Assembly: GCA_038380435.1 (NCBI GenBank)
Contig: JAWZYU010000011.1
Location: 86,156,501 to 86,220,500 of the forward strand
Source of the DNA: Ryuthela nishihirai
Lineage: Eukaryota; Arthropoda; Arachnida; Araneae; Heptathelidae
Direction: 5' to 3'
DNA length: 64,000 bases
In this document: positions 1 through 10,583 of the stretch, piece by piece
Position numbering within the stretch: position 1 is the first letter of the stretch
How the letters are laid out: each line of letters begins with the position of its first letter
The notes under the pieces: model-generated
What the model was told of the DNA's origin: nothing
Databases searched by the model: none
Seen by the model: the letters and a program-made list of their open reading frames with translations, nothing else
Program-made: the position numbers and the translations under genes

Positions 1-49
1 TCTAGGCTAATATGTCCAATTTATATTAAAGTATACTAGTATCAAAATA

Positions 50-260
50 GCCGTCCCGTGGCCGAGTGGTTAGCGCGCTTGGTTTCTGATCTACGGGACA
101 TGGGTTCGAGCCCTGGGTAAAGCATGGATGTGTGTGTTGTTTTTCTGCTGAGGTCCTGCCATCCTCTCAGATCTTCTACTGTGGCATATAAACTGACAGG
201 CTCCTGTCAGGCCTATGTGGCAAGCAGCTGCTTGAGGGGGGTTTTATTTTTTTTATTTTT
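50..260 (+). repeat. tRNA-derived SINE (Ser/Leu-like head)
   Basis: The head carries a polymerase III A box (TGGCCGAGTGG) and a B box (GGGTTCGAGCCC) about 40 bases later, arranged as in a class II-like tRNA. The would-be acceptor stem does not pair well and the sequence runs on into a non-tRNA body, so this is a SINE head rather than a functional tRNA. The body continues to a T-rich stretch near 245-260. Its body differs from the other SINE family of this window. The end point is approximate. Confidence 0.6.
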
Positions 261-704
261 TAGTATCAACACGGAAATAAGTTTTAATTCTTCTGCAAAG
301 ATTTTGCATTTAAAAATAAGTTTTATTATGATCTTGCCTTTGGCTCATATATGTATTTGAAGTTTAACAGTATCATCATATTAACTTATTAGAGGGATAT
401 ATTTAAACTCTATGGATATATAAAAATATAGTGATATAACATTAGACCCTGAAACTATCCCAACAAAAGTATCAATTTTTTAACCCACTACTGTAATCTA
501 TTAAATAGAAAGCCTGGTCACTGTGAAATATTCTTTAAGTATTTTAACATATGTACGTTTGACATTTTTTATTCCAGCGTATTTAGGTTTCTTACATAAT
601 AAAAATAACGTCAAATTAATCCATACAAGGTCAATGATGTTATGTATGTGTATTATGCAAACGTAACATACAATAGTTAATTCAATTCTGTTACTTCTCC
701 TTAC

Positions 705-803
705 CTTGGATGCTTTCGTTGGATGGAAGTTTTGCCTTGGCATTGAACGAATCCATCTCTGTCGCAAATCGATATCTTCTGGAAATTTAAATACTGAGAA
801 ACT
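705..803 (-). CDS. THAP-domain exon (orphan)
   Basis: The minus strand has a 99-base open stretch bounded by a plausible acceptor (TGTGTGTACAG before the exon) and donor (AAG|GTAAGG after it), phase 0 at both sides. It reads KFPEDIDLRQRWIRSM followed by PRQNFHPTKASK. This matches the central part of a THAP zinc finger: the FP...R..W core, then the P-T/S-K segment just before the usual C..HF. THAP proteins bind DNA through a C2CH finger. The flanking Cys pairs and the final Cys-x2-His would lie on neighbouring exons, which I could not find. It may be part of a host THAP gene or a transposase-derived exon (P-element transposases also have THAP fingers). Family assignment is moderate and gene identity unknown. 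Confidence 0.5.
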
Positions 804-965
804 CTGTACACACACCAAATCAAACGCAGCAAAACTTCTTGAACACTAAATATAGCAAGATGGCTGCAGACACTGCTAGAACACCACGTTCTCCTAGGTC
901 AACTAGAAATGACGTCATCAGAATTGCTTCAGCTACTGCTATGGCCTTCTCCTCTAGGTGGTGTT

Positions 966-1037
966 AGCCCAGCTGGGATTACTGCGAACTACAGATTAAG
1001 AGCCTGGAACGCTACCGATTGAGCCACCCCCGCCCCT
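966..1037 (-). repeat. SINE family A, tRNA-like head only
   Basis: On the minus strand this reads as the head of the SINE seen complete at 23895-24266: GGGGGTGGCTCAATCGGTAGCG, then CCAGGCTCTTAATCTGTAGTTC, then a decayed B box. The body is missing. Confidence 0.65.
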
Positions 1038-1589
1038 ACACGTTATGGAAAAGAGTGAAAGATGAAGAGTTAACTCATTGGTTTTGAGCATTGCTCTTGT
1101 CCTATACCCCTTTCTAATCTAGGCGATTGGGGTGAACAATGTGGGGAGGGGTTAAGATTTCAATGAAGAGATCTGTTATGTGACAGTGATCTATCTGTAA
1201 TATTACTGAGTTATGTGACAGTGATCTATTTACCTTCTCTTTCCATTACATAAACGAACTCATTCCGAGTCGCCAGATTTTTTGCAATTTCCCAAAAGTG
1301 GACTCTTACCATTTGCGCATGAATGAGACACAGTTATAATTCGAAAAAACATTAACTGAACAAACTTCGCCCGCACACAAAATCTTACAGGAAAGCCCTT
1401 TGATCGCCCATGAGCAAAACTGCTATGGCACTGTCATTCTGAATTCTTACGCAGAAGCCAAGCTACTCCTTAGGACCTCATGGTATCAGGGACTAAAAAA
1501 ATGCATTTCACGTTATCTCTGAAGTATTGTGAAATATATATTTTATTTAAATATATTATTATAGGGAAAAATTCTGTGATGAAAAATAT

Positions 1590-2045
1590 AATACATCCAC
1601 ATATATACAATATTACTAAGCATTTTATTACGGAATTCGTAATGTAAATAAGGGTTGAAGATACCGAAAATCTATAGTTAGTTATAAATCTGTAGTATAT
1701 ATCTTTATTATACTATAGATTATCGAAAATCTATAGTTAGTAATAAATCTATAGTATATATCTTTATTACGGAATTTGTAATATAAATTCAGGTTGAAGA
1801 AATAAAACAAACCATTGATATTGACCCAATATTTTTCCAACCGTTTTGTGCAAACACCTGAGATTTTACATAAATATTTTGTGTCATAATGTATCCACAT
1901 ATATACAATATTACCAAGCATTTTATTACGGAATTTGTAATATAAATTCAGGTTGAAGATATCGAAAGACAGAAAATATTTATATAAAGTCTCATGTGTT
2001 TGCACAAAATGGTTGGAAAATATTGGGTCAAGATCAATGGTTTTA
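1590..2045. repeat. Local complex of direct and inverted repeats
   Basis: A roughly 70-bp AT-rich unit (CCACATATATACAATATTAC...GGAATT.GTAAT) occurs near 1597 and again near 1891. A segment with ATCGAAAATCTATAGTTAG occurs twice (near 1665 and 1722). A roughly 50-bp stretch at 1812-1862 recurs inverted at 1990-2045. No protein was recognised. It looks like a partly rearranged non-autonomous element. Confidence 0.6.
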
Positions 2046-3017
2046 TTCTAGAGCAACATGTTCCTCCCCCAGAGAATATCACAGTACAGTATACGTGGTT
2101 TTCGATAACAAAATAATTTTTTGAGCATCAAATGAAATATATTTTTTAACAAGTATTGACATCCTTAAAAATCATTTTTATAACTTATTCCTGATAATTG
2201 TTGCATGATAAAATATTCAAATTGCAATATGCTGACTAGGAGAATAGTTTATAAAATTAAATTAAATTTGTTGCTTTGTCACTGAAATTTTATTTTAATC
2301 TTTGAATAAAATTGTTTGTATGTGTATAATATCCGTTTTAAGCTGTTTTCGGATTTCTATCAAAAATCGCAATATACTAATCTGTTATATATATATATGC
2401 AAAAAGTACGAATATTTGCAGCTAACTTTCGAAATCTTTGCAAATAAGAAGCATAGAAATGTCAGAACTTTTAACTGATTGATATCCGGAAACTTGCTCG
2501 ACAACATTTGTTCGCCAGAATTTTGTTCGACGGAAATTTGTTCAAAACATAATTTTGTTCGAAACGGAATCAAAGTTTTTTTGGAAAAATGTCGGGATTA
2601 TTGTATCTCTCCAATGCAAAAGATTTTAGTGTGGTTTCAAAAATCTGGGTGGCGGTAAGGTAGTTTTTACCTTTTATATTCTCGATCTGACCATTTGGTT
2701 CTCTTCTAAAACCCAAAATATTTTTTCGTGTATTCACAAGATCTAGGTTATTAGAGAAGACTTACGTTGAATAATCATTAAAGTCAGTGTAATTCTTCGT
2801 AATTAGGATCATATTGACGTAACATGACTAACCCATGTTATGTCAATGGGGCGCTAACTTCGAAGCTCTATAACTTCTAAAATCAGCTTTTGTGAGAAAA
2901 TGTGGCGGAGGATAATTTGAAGGTCTGATTACTAACAATATTCTCACAGTCTTTAAACAGGTACTGAAGTTTAAAAAATGGTGTCAACCTTTAAGCAACA
3001 TCTTATATAATGAAAGA

Positions 3018-3347
3018 CTGCGATGGTTTTAACCACTGCTGTTCAACCTCTCTAAGACTGCGGGCCATTTTTTCTTTCGCCAATATTTCACGGGCCAAAA
3101 AAAAAGAATAGGACAGGATAGGTAATTGAAAAGTCAGTTCATGTCACCTCAAAAATTTATTTTATTTATACGAAAAATACTTAATTATTTTTCGTATAAA
3201 TAAAATAAATTATTGAGGTGACATGAACTGACTTTTCAATTACCTATCCTGTCCTATTCTTTTTTTTTGGCCCGTGAAATATTGGCGAAAGAAAAAATGG
3301 CCCGCAGTCTTAGAGAGGTTGGACAGTAGTGGTTAAAACCATCGCAG
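3018..3347. repeat. 330-bp near-perfect palindrome (foldback MITE)
   Basis: Two arms of about 163 bp are inverted copies around a centre near 3183, with an 8-nt spacer. The arms begin CTGCGATGGTTTTAACCAC and differ by only a few bases. The segment with TTCAACCTCTCTAAGACTGC resembles termini of hAT-type MITEs, but I found no clear 8-bp target duplication. No coding content. Superfamily assignment is inference. Confidence 0.75.
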
Positions 3348-3404
3348 CCGCTGGTTGGACAGCGCTGGTTTTAACCATTGTTGCTCGCACTCAGAACCAT
3401 AGAT

Positions 3405-3512
3405 CATTAAACAGAATTATGAACAGTGTTCATAAAGGCTTCAGAAAAAGGGGCGACCTAAAATAATGTGGCCAGACAATGTAAAACAGGGCCTTGCTAG
3501 AATTGGCCCCCA
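3405..3512 (+). repeat. RTE LINE 3' fragment
   Basis: The sequence from GAACAGTGTTCATAAAGGC to TTGCTAGAATTGGCC lines up with 44774-44870 of the intact RTE in this window, the C-terminal end of its ORF. The reading frame is broken. It is a short relic directly after the palindrome at 3018-3347. Confidence 0.7.
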
Positions 3513-4082
3513 TTGCCAAAATGCAAGCTCCTGAGCTTGCATTTGGCCAATGCGGGCTCCTAAGCTTGGAGAACTCGTGTATATAGGTTAAATTCATGTA
3601 TGGAGAACTAAATTCTATGGTCTTTTTGGGTCTTCGTACTCCACGTCTTCTTGACGCTTATATGTATGATCCCAAAATATATAATTTGCCAAAGCGGGCG
3701 AAATCTAAAAGAATCAGGGAAACTAAATTACGTTTATCTACGAAACTAAAATTACGGAGAACACATCTTTCATTTGAGAATAAAGAACAATACTTCTTAA
3801 AACGTATCAGAAGAAAATAAAACTTGAATTTGCTGAAGGACGGAACAGACTATAGCTATTAGCATTTTAACATTTTGTCATTACAGGAGTAGAAAACGCT
3901 TTATACTTGAGAATTTTTTTTAGATGGAACGACAATTTACTGGTTTTTTCATTATTTTATCGAAAACGTTTTAAAAAGTACGTTTACTTTTAATTTTTTT
4001 CCTTTTTCAGTTATTTTTTTTTCAATCAATTTATGAGTAGCATTAAAAAAAAGTTTTAAAAAATATCTGAAAACATCCTAAC

Positions 4083-4253
4083 CTGTATGTCCAGTTAAAG
4101 CTTGAAACGGCATGGCAGTCTCACAGTCTGTGACATAGATTTTGTTGTCTCCGGACCCACCGCTTATTAGAAGGTTGGAGTTATTGCTCATATCTTCCAT
4201 AAAGCAAATATCTCGCACTGTGCCCCCATGCATCGTCAATGGCGCGGCAGCCT
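4083..4253 (-). CDS. Wdr47: WDR47 exon, WD repeat (third exon found)
   Basis: A 171-bp internal exon. The acceptor is TGGATTTCAG before AGGCTGCC, and the donor is ACATACAG|GTTAGG. The two first bases complete the codon left open by exon 12887-13056, then the exon encodes MHGGTVRDICFMED and, at its end, YVTDCETAMPFQALTGHTG. This is the WD repeat that in WDR47 follows the NPETC segment, with the same GDxxIYxTDC core. WDR47 (Nemitin) is a microtubule-associated protein of neurons with LisH-CTLH and WD40 domains. The exon ends in phase 1 and needs a further exon continuing the propeller. I found none in positions 1-4082, so the rest probably lies beyond the window start. Confidence 0.88.
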
Positions 4254-6414
4254 CTGAAATCCATACAAAACAAAAATTAGTTGACAGAAAACGCATAAAT
4301 GATTTCCACCATTTTACCGACACTTGATATTCCATCCATATGTGACAGGTATCTGAATTTAAATACTCTCCATCCCAAAATAGGACATCAAATTGTCATC
4401 CCCCCCCCATTTCCCGCTGTTAGTACCTAGGGGATACAGAGCAAAATCTTCATACAGGTATAAAAGTATGCAATTTTTTCATGTCACGAATACGGCTCAG
4501 GCCGCAGCTGCAGGAGACACCAATGGGTTTAGAAAAATCACAGACGCATTCAAATATCACGGTTTCACGGTTATGGTTCATTACTTTCTTTATAGATACG
4601 AAATGTACAGTAATTTATGAATTGCTCGGTTAGCCTAACAACGAAACCTAAAAGAGCCATTAACGTCAGCGAACTAGATTATGAATGATCATGTTGTGCA
4701 GACAGTGTCCTTGCTATTGGCCATAAAGTGGGAAACAAAATTCAAAGTGAACGTTCAAGGATGACTCCATTCATTGTTTTCGGCACATCTCGTGCAATAC
4801 TTTTGCAAAATTAGGAATCCAAGCTGTTTTTTAACATTACTTCGTCTCTCATAAATTTTGCCATTGGATGGCAAGATTATTCATTTTTTCGTTGCTATTT
4901 CACCCTCTAAGGCACAAACTTGGCGAGATGAGTTATTCTTACCAGTACTGCCAACAGACTGGTTTTCCACTCGCCTTCAGCAGTTGACTGGTCTTTAAAA
5001 AATATTTTTTACGAAGATTTTCATTTTACAAAGCATGAAGTAACAGAAGCATTAATAAACACTCTGACAGATAACATATTAAAAAGTTAATAAGCACTTC
5101 TTCGATACGTCTAATTTACGACTAAAACAATTTGAAACATTGAGTAACACTCAGGACGCATCGTTGTGGTTTCACCTGTTATTGGGGGAAAGTATGCGAC
5201 AGAGTGTTGCGGACACGAAAAGACACGACGATAGAAAGTTGGAGATGAAGATCAGCATGTGACCACGCAAGCCTGACTTCTTTATTTTTTCGGATTTAAA
5301 TGGATAAGTTTTTCCCGAAATTGTCTTCCGACATTTCACCTTATCCGTTTTCATGTTAAGTGTTTTCGGCTATATACATAAATACACATGTATATGATAT
5401 TTTATAAATATTTCTGAAAAAAATTGCATGGTAGAACAACAGAAGGGTTTGTGTTCCCCCCCCCCCCACCCTTCCTTCAACTCGTGCACATATTGCACTT
5501 GGGAAGCTCCCTTCCTTGACTTTATTGCTATTATTTGAGCAGGAACTAAACAGACAGGATAATGAAATGGGAAAGACTGGATGAAATTTAGACCACGTGT
5601 GGGGAAATTACGACATGCGTGATGATTCTATCTGGCCTACTCTTGTGTCTATCAATAGAAAAAATTAGAGCTGGGATTAATTTTAAATGCGTATATTGAA
5701 AAAATGTCTACTCAGGGATTTATTTTTATTTTACCCAAGTTTCAATTAATGTCCATTATATATATATATACACTGCTGGTCATTACAAATGCAACACCAG
5801 GAAGAATTCGTCAGATTGTCCCGAGATATGCAAGATGGATAGCCCATGGGAGAACATGTAAATGAAACAAAGCACAGCATGTACGCACATCATGTGTGAC
5901 AGTAACACCCACCCCCCCGGATGTGGTATAAGAGGAGATTACAGAAACCCGGTGTAAAACACTGGAATTGTGTTTGCCCTCAGTTCTTGCGCACGAGAGA
6001 GTCAAGTATGCTCGGTCGAAGAACACGGCATCCATATGACCAGGTTTCCAACTTTGATCGAGGGAGAATTGTGGGATTATGAGAAGGCGGATTATCATAC
6101 TAAGACATCGGTACTCGTGTTGGACGGAATGCTGCCACAGTGACGAGAATATGGAGTCAGCGGATATAGGAAGGAACGAACTCACCGACGTGAGAGATCT
6201 CAACGGCCCAGTCACAAAAACGAACGAGAGGACAGACATCTCGTGCGCATGCCTATGAATGATCATACAGCCACATCAAACACCTTAGCTCAACAGTTAG
6301 GGTGTGTTGCACATCAACGAGTGTCTGCACGTACCGTTCGACATCGTCTGCAGCATTAGGGCATATTTGCTAGGTGGCCATTACTTCGGCTACCATTGAC
6401 TTTAGAACACAGGC

Positions 6415-7208
6415 ATGTGCGAATGGCATCACATCATCTTTTCAGATGAATCCTGCTTCAGTATGCAGCACCATGATGGACGAATCCGTATCTGGCGGTA
6501 CCACAGCGACAGGCTCAGTGAGATATGCATGATGCAGCGCCATACAGGAAACCCCCTGGTGTTATGGTATGAGGTACCATTAGACTCCACTTACGACTAG
6601 TACACATTACCGGTACTTTGAACAGTCAGAGTTTCATCACTGAGGTGTTGGAGCCTGTGGCCGTACAGTACAAAAAAGTATCCGAACACTATGGTTGATT
6701 ACGGAATTCAGAAAAAATATCTGACGATTTTTTTAGAAATTATTGATCTGGCAACCTTCGTGTCACGTGACATCTCGTGCGATTCAACCATAACCTTCGT
6801 GTCACGTGACACGAAGGTTGCCAGATCACTAATTTCTAAAAAAATCGTTGTCAGTTATTTTTTTTTAATTCTGTAATCAACCATAGTGTTCGGATACTTT
6901 TTTGAGGGACTTTGCCTTATCTTCAGGGGTTCTCTGGTGCCATTTACCAAAAGGACAATGCCCGACCAAATGTAGCATGCATCGTCCAACAACTCCTGGA
7001 CAGCCACCATGTGACACTTCTGCCTTGGCCTGCGTGTTCACCGGATCTGTCCCCAATTGAACATGTCTGGTCCATGATCTTACGACGACTAATCAGACAC
7101 CAGCAGCTGCTACAACAGATGAACTTAAGCTACGTATTAAAACTGCATGGACTGACATTCCCCAAACACACATCCAACGTCTCATCCTCTCAATGCCAGA
7201 CCATGTAG
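6415..7208 (+). pseudogene. Tc1 transposase relic (DDE_3 domain)
   Basis: Two open pieces encode the C-terminal catalytic region of a Tc1-like cut-and-paste transposase. The first (6415-6600) has the FSDES and DGRIRIWR motifs. The second (6912-7208) has the YQKDNARPN and WPACSPDLSPIEHVW motifs with the final acidic residue. They are separated by the 249-bp MITE. Upstream sequence has stops and frameshifts, so no active protein can be made. The open stretch on the opposite strand at 5811-6266 is judged to be an antisense shadow. Confidence 0.8.
6664..6912. mobile_element. Foldback MITE nested in Tc1-like element 1
   Basis: About 110-bp inverted repeats: AAAAAAGTATCCGAACACTA at the left and its complement at the right, reading inward through GGTTGATTAC and GATCTGGCAACCTTCGTGTC. 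The arms differ at several sites and surround a small spacer. The ends (CAGTAC..., ...GAGGGACT) resemble Tc1/mariner MITE termini, and a TA precedes the left end. No coding capacity. It splits the Tc1 transposase relic. Confidence 0.75.
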
Positions 7209-7308
7209 CAGCGATTATTGTTGCTCATGGTGATTACACAAGATACTGATTTCTTTGTATTCCACAAGTCTAACCGAGTTGTATTTTTAATCGTTTGATA
7301 CTTTAGCA

Positions 7309-7860
7309 TACCCCCTCGACAGGGAACCACCTTGATGTGATGGGGGGGGGGGGGGGGGGGGCTTGTGGCCAAGTGCGGTCGAAGGCGCTGCTGACCGGTT
7401 TGGGCCCCAATTGGACAGAGCTAAGACCATTTGAGGTCGAAGGACTTGCTGACCGGTTTGGAGCCCTGTTGACAGTCTAAGACCTCCATCAGGTGCTCAG
7501 TGGAGCAGTTCAGGGCCCTGCTGAACGACTTGGTACCTCTAGTAGGCTAGGGCCCTTTTTCAAATCTGGGTCTATAACTAAGAGTTTCCACCCCGGGAGC
7601 CGACTCAACTTGGATTTATATATCCTTGTTGTGGCTAACTGGGGAACAGATTAAATTTAGGTTTTGATCGATGGATGGGCTTTCCTTCTATAGGACTGCT
7701 CGCCATAGGATAGTCGGGGATGAGCTATATCTATATGGTATATAGTCTTACCCCTGACCGTAAATAGTGTTAACACGGCAATTCCTTCAACTGGTAGTGT
7801 CGTGAGATGGAACCGGGGTTTTGCTCGTGAGATTGTAGACTGCAGATCCTTTGGCATAAA
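7309..7860 (+). repeat. Repeat family B copy 1 (GC-rich LINE-like 5' region?)
   Basis: It starts with GGGAACCACCTTGATGTG and a long G run. It later shares GGGGAACAGATTAAATTTAG and CGATGGATG with a second copy at 28740-29345. The downstream 7590-7830 part aligns with 29070-29260 at high similarity, while the middle differs. No protein was recognised. The promoter-like GC-rich start and unique middle suggest the 5' untranslated part of a non-LTR retrotransposon (inference). Confidence 0.6.
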
Positions 7861-8719
7861 CTATGTATTCACTAAATATGGCTTTGATATCTCTTGTCTT
7901 TCCTGGTGTTGCACTTTTAATGGCCAGCAATGTATTACTGGATTTTAATGAACAAGTGAAACATTTGATTTAGAGCTAATTATTCACCTTTTCCGTCTAT
8001 ATCGTACGGTTTGTTAAGCCTACCAAAGTTTGTAAAGTGCCGCGCCAGTCAAGATAATTGTCCACCTCTGCGTTAAACCCAGATGGTACATTCTGATCAA
8101 TATCATCCATCTTGCTTGTTAACATATATACGGTACGGTTCTTATGCAAGGGACAGAAACAGACTAATGAGAATTTTAAAATGGTTTCTAGTATAATAGA
8201 AATGAGAAAACAATACATCAATTCGGAAGGGAAAACGTAATCAAAATGATGGAATTCCAATTATTATTTTCTGAATTATCACAGAACGTTTTACGAATTT
8301 GAATCCTGACAAAGTTGCAAAAGAGATTAGACAGTGTTGGCAGACGCTCGAATGCATATCTATTGCAGGTGATGAAGGTTTAGTGGAGGTCCACTCTTTA
8401 AACTTGCTGAAAAATTATGAAACTTAAAACATTAGAAATGCTTAAAATCATTAATCCGTTCACTCATGAAGAGACAATCATTGATGCCTTATCTGAATTC
8501 GATGTTATCGATGCACAAAAGCGATTTTTTTCATGTTTTCCATTTCGTATTAAAAGAATATATTTACACATTACAGAATAGTTGACAGAACTGAGCAAAC
8601 TTTAGTTTTGCATTTTTTTTTATTTGCGACATATAGCACCGACCACGTATTGTATGATTTGAGACATTAATTGACATCTCGCCTTACTGGTTTTCGTGTT
8701 AAGTGTTTTCGGCTATATA

Positions 8720-10152
8720 CACTACAGGAAATAAAAAATGTTACACTTGGAAGAAGTTATGCAAATATGACGAAATTTAGGGAGGCGTAATACATGGAAA
8801 TGCGTAAAAATAATTAGGTTTGCAGGACGATCGAAATGATTAGACAGGGCGAGCTGACGTCACAGGTGCGGAAAGGCAACACAGATAATGGTAACCAAAG
8901 CTCCCTGGTTCACAAAATGTTGTCGAAATTTTTCTAAACCGCTAAAGATGCCCTTATGCAGACGTCGACAGCCGTTCCAACAGTTACTGACTTTCAGCGT
9001 GGAAAATCATCGGCCTTAGAGAAGCAGGTTTGTCGTACAGATATGCAGCCAACAATGTTGGCCAAGCACTATTATTGTTCAAGACCCAGCACTATCTTAC
9101 ACATATGGCGCCAGTGGGTTCAAGAAGGATCCAGCACATCCCACAAGGATCAGGAACATGACGTATGACCATGGAGCGACAGGATCGCCATTTGCGACAC
9201 ATGGCATTGCATGACAGATTCGTGACTACAACGCAAAGGAACTGGCAACATGTAACACATTGAACACCTACCAGGTGGATGGTAAATAACAGGCTTTTAT
9301 AATTTTCATTGCGAGTCTATCATCTAGCACTGAGTTTGCCTCTCACATCTGCACACATGCAAGCACGTCGTCAGTAGTGTCACCTCAGATAGAACTGGAA
9401 CGAACAAGATGGAATACTGTGGTGTTTAGTGACGAATCTCCTTTTGGACTTGATCAGCACGATGGTAGACAATGTGTTTGCTGTCATCCAGAGAAAGTAA
9501 ACGCCACTCAGTGCATGCGACATCATCACACAGCTCCAGCACCTGGTGTTTTGGTGTGGGTGCCATTAGTCGGATATTTCGGTCAGAACTGGTCATCACA
9601 AGGGGATCTCTAACTGCCCAACGATATGTTACCAATATTTTGCAGACAGTGGTTGTCCCATTTATTCAGCATCACAGAATCTTTTACCAGCAAGATAATG
9701 CCCATCCCGACACAGCCCGCATTAATGTGCAGTATCTACAGGAGCAAAACTATCAGGTACTACCATGGCCAGACGCTCGTCGGAATTTTCACCTATTGAA
9801 CACGTCTGGGACATGATGGGTTGACAGCTCCAACAACACCAAAGAGGTGTGCCAACCACTACTGAAATGGAATAGTGACTTCGTGCTATTTGGCGGACAC
9901 TTCGGTCAGAAAGATCCTCAGGAGGGCATTATAGAGCTGTGTGATAGCCTTCCCCACAGTGTTCATGAATGCATTGCTGAGCGGGGCGGTTCAACATATT
10001 ATATCCACTTTAGGCGAAGGTAAAGTAGTAATTTTCCATATTTATTTTCGATAATGTAATCAATCGCAGATCTCAGTGTATGCTAACAGCTGCCTGCGTT
10101 TCAATAAAATGGCATTAATCCTTCCAAGTGTTGCAATTTTTTTCTTGTAGTG
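8720..10152 (+). mobile_element. Tc1-like element 2 with TA target duplication
   Basis: Termini are CACTACAGGAAATAAAAAAT at the left and the imperfect complement ending TTTCTTGTAGTG at the right, flanked by TA on both sides (8718-8719, 10153-10154). The inverted repeats extend about 33 bp to ACACTTGGAAG. Length 1,433 bp is normal for a Tc1 element. The transposase inside is broken. Confidence 0.88.
8956..9816 (+). pseudogene. Tc1 transposase relic of element 2
   Basis: The N-terminal helix-turn-helix part reads TVTDFQRGKSSALE and IWRQWVQEG. The catalytic part reads VVFSDESPFGLDQHDGRQ near 9420, then, in another frame, FYQQDNAHPDTARINVQYLQ near 9680 and VLPWPDARR near 9760. At least two frameshifts and several stops prevent a continuous protein. 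These are the motifs of the Tc1 DDE transposase; the gene is inactive. Confidence 0.8.
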
Positions 10153-10479
10153 TAGATACACAAAGGGTTATTCAATGTAAACTCGAATCACAGATTCTAC
10201 AAAATTCGCCTAGGAGAAGGTAAAAACCAAGCTTTTAACAAAACAAATGGTAGAAATAAATCTAAGATGACCAATGGAATATCCAAAGTTACAGTGATAT
10301 ATATATATATCCAAAGTTACAGTGATATATATATATCCAAAGTTACAGAATATCCAAAGTTAATCCTGTGCTACAGGCACAGAATACCACCTAAAGGTAT
10401 ATGAAAAAATATTCTACTTCAATTTCTTTAAAGCAATTCAGCAAATGTTTTTTTTTCCTGAAAAAATGAATTTCGCGCT

Positions 10480-10583
10480 AAGTCGGACTCAACCCACGCT
10501 TCCTAAATACATGCCAGGTGTTCTAATACATGCCAGGTGTTCTAATACATGCCAGGTGTTCTAACCATTAAACTATCAGCGAT
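10480..10583 (-). repeat. tRNA-like SINE head with a triplicated 19-bp segment
   Basis: On the minus strand: GCTGATAGTTTAATGGTTAG (A-box-like), then AGAACACCTGGCATGTATT repeated three times, then GAAGCGTGGGTTGAGTCC (B-box-like, one base short of GGTTCGANTCC). One copy of the 19-mer would give normal tRNA-like spacing between the boxes; three copies stretch it by 38 bases. It is probably a dead SINE head or tRNA pseudogene altered by slippage. Confidence 0.6.

Larger units (their letters stand above)
5771..7308 (+). mobile_element. Tc1-like element 1, degraded, right end lost
   Basis: After a (TA)n run and a TA target, the left terminus reads CACTGCTGGTCATTACAAAT. Inside, the transposase appears in fragments with many stops: IIFSDESCFSMQHHDGRIR (second catalytic-region Asp motif of Tc1 transposases) near 6430, then GAIYQKDNARPN and WPACSPDLSPIEHVWSMI near 6940-7075 (D and E of the DDE triad). 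The N-terminal half is badly broken. No matching right inverted repeat is visible before repeat family B starts near 7309, so the right end was probably lost. A foldback MITE at about 6664-6912 interrupts the catalytic domain. Confidence 0.8.

Noticed and set aside
50..121. Functional tRNA gene
   Set aside because: Pol III boxes are present but the acceptor stem and anticodon arm do not fold as a complete tRNA and a SINE body follows. The same applies to heads at 23897, 27895, 56280 and 60585.
1..4082. Expected next WDR47 exon (HILALY..SGSQDKT-type WD blade)
   Set aside because: No minus-strand stretch with a WD blade and fitting phase was seen; the exon is probably outside the window.
4393..4620. 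75-codon plus-strand ORF as a gene
   Set aside because: No domain, no splice or poly(A) context, and it lies in the WDR47 intron.
5811..6266. 151-codon minus-strand ORF as a gene
   Set aside because: It lies antisense to the Tc1-like element's decayed N-terminal region and has no domain.
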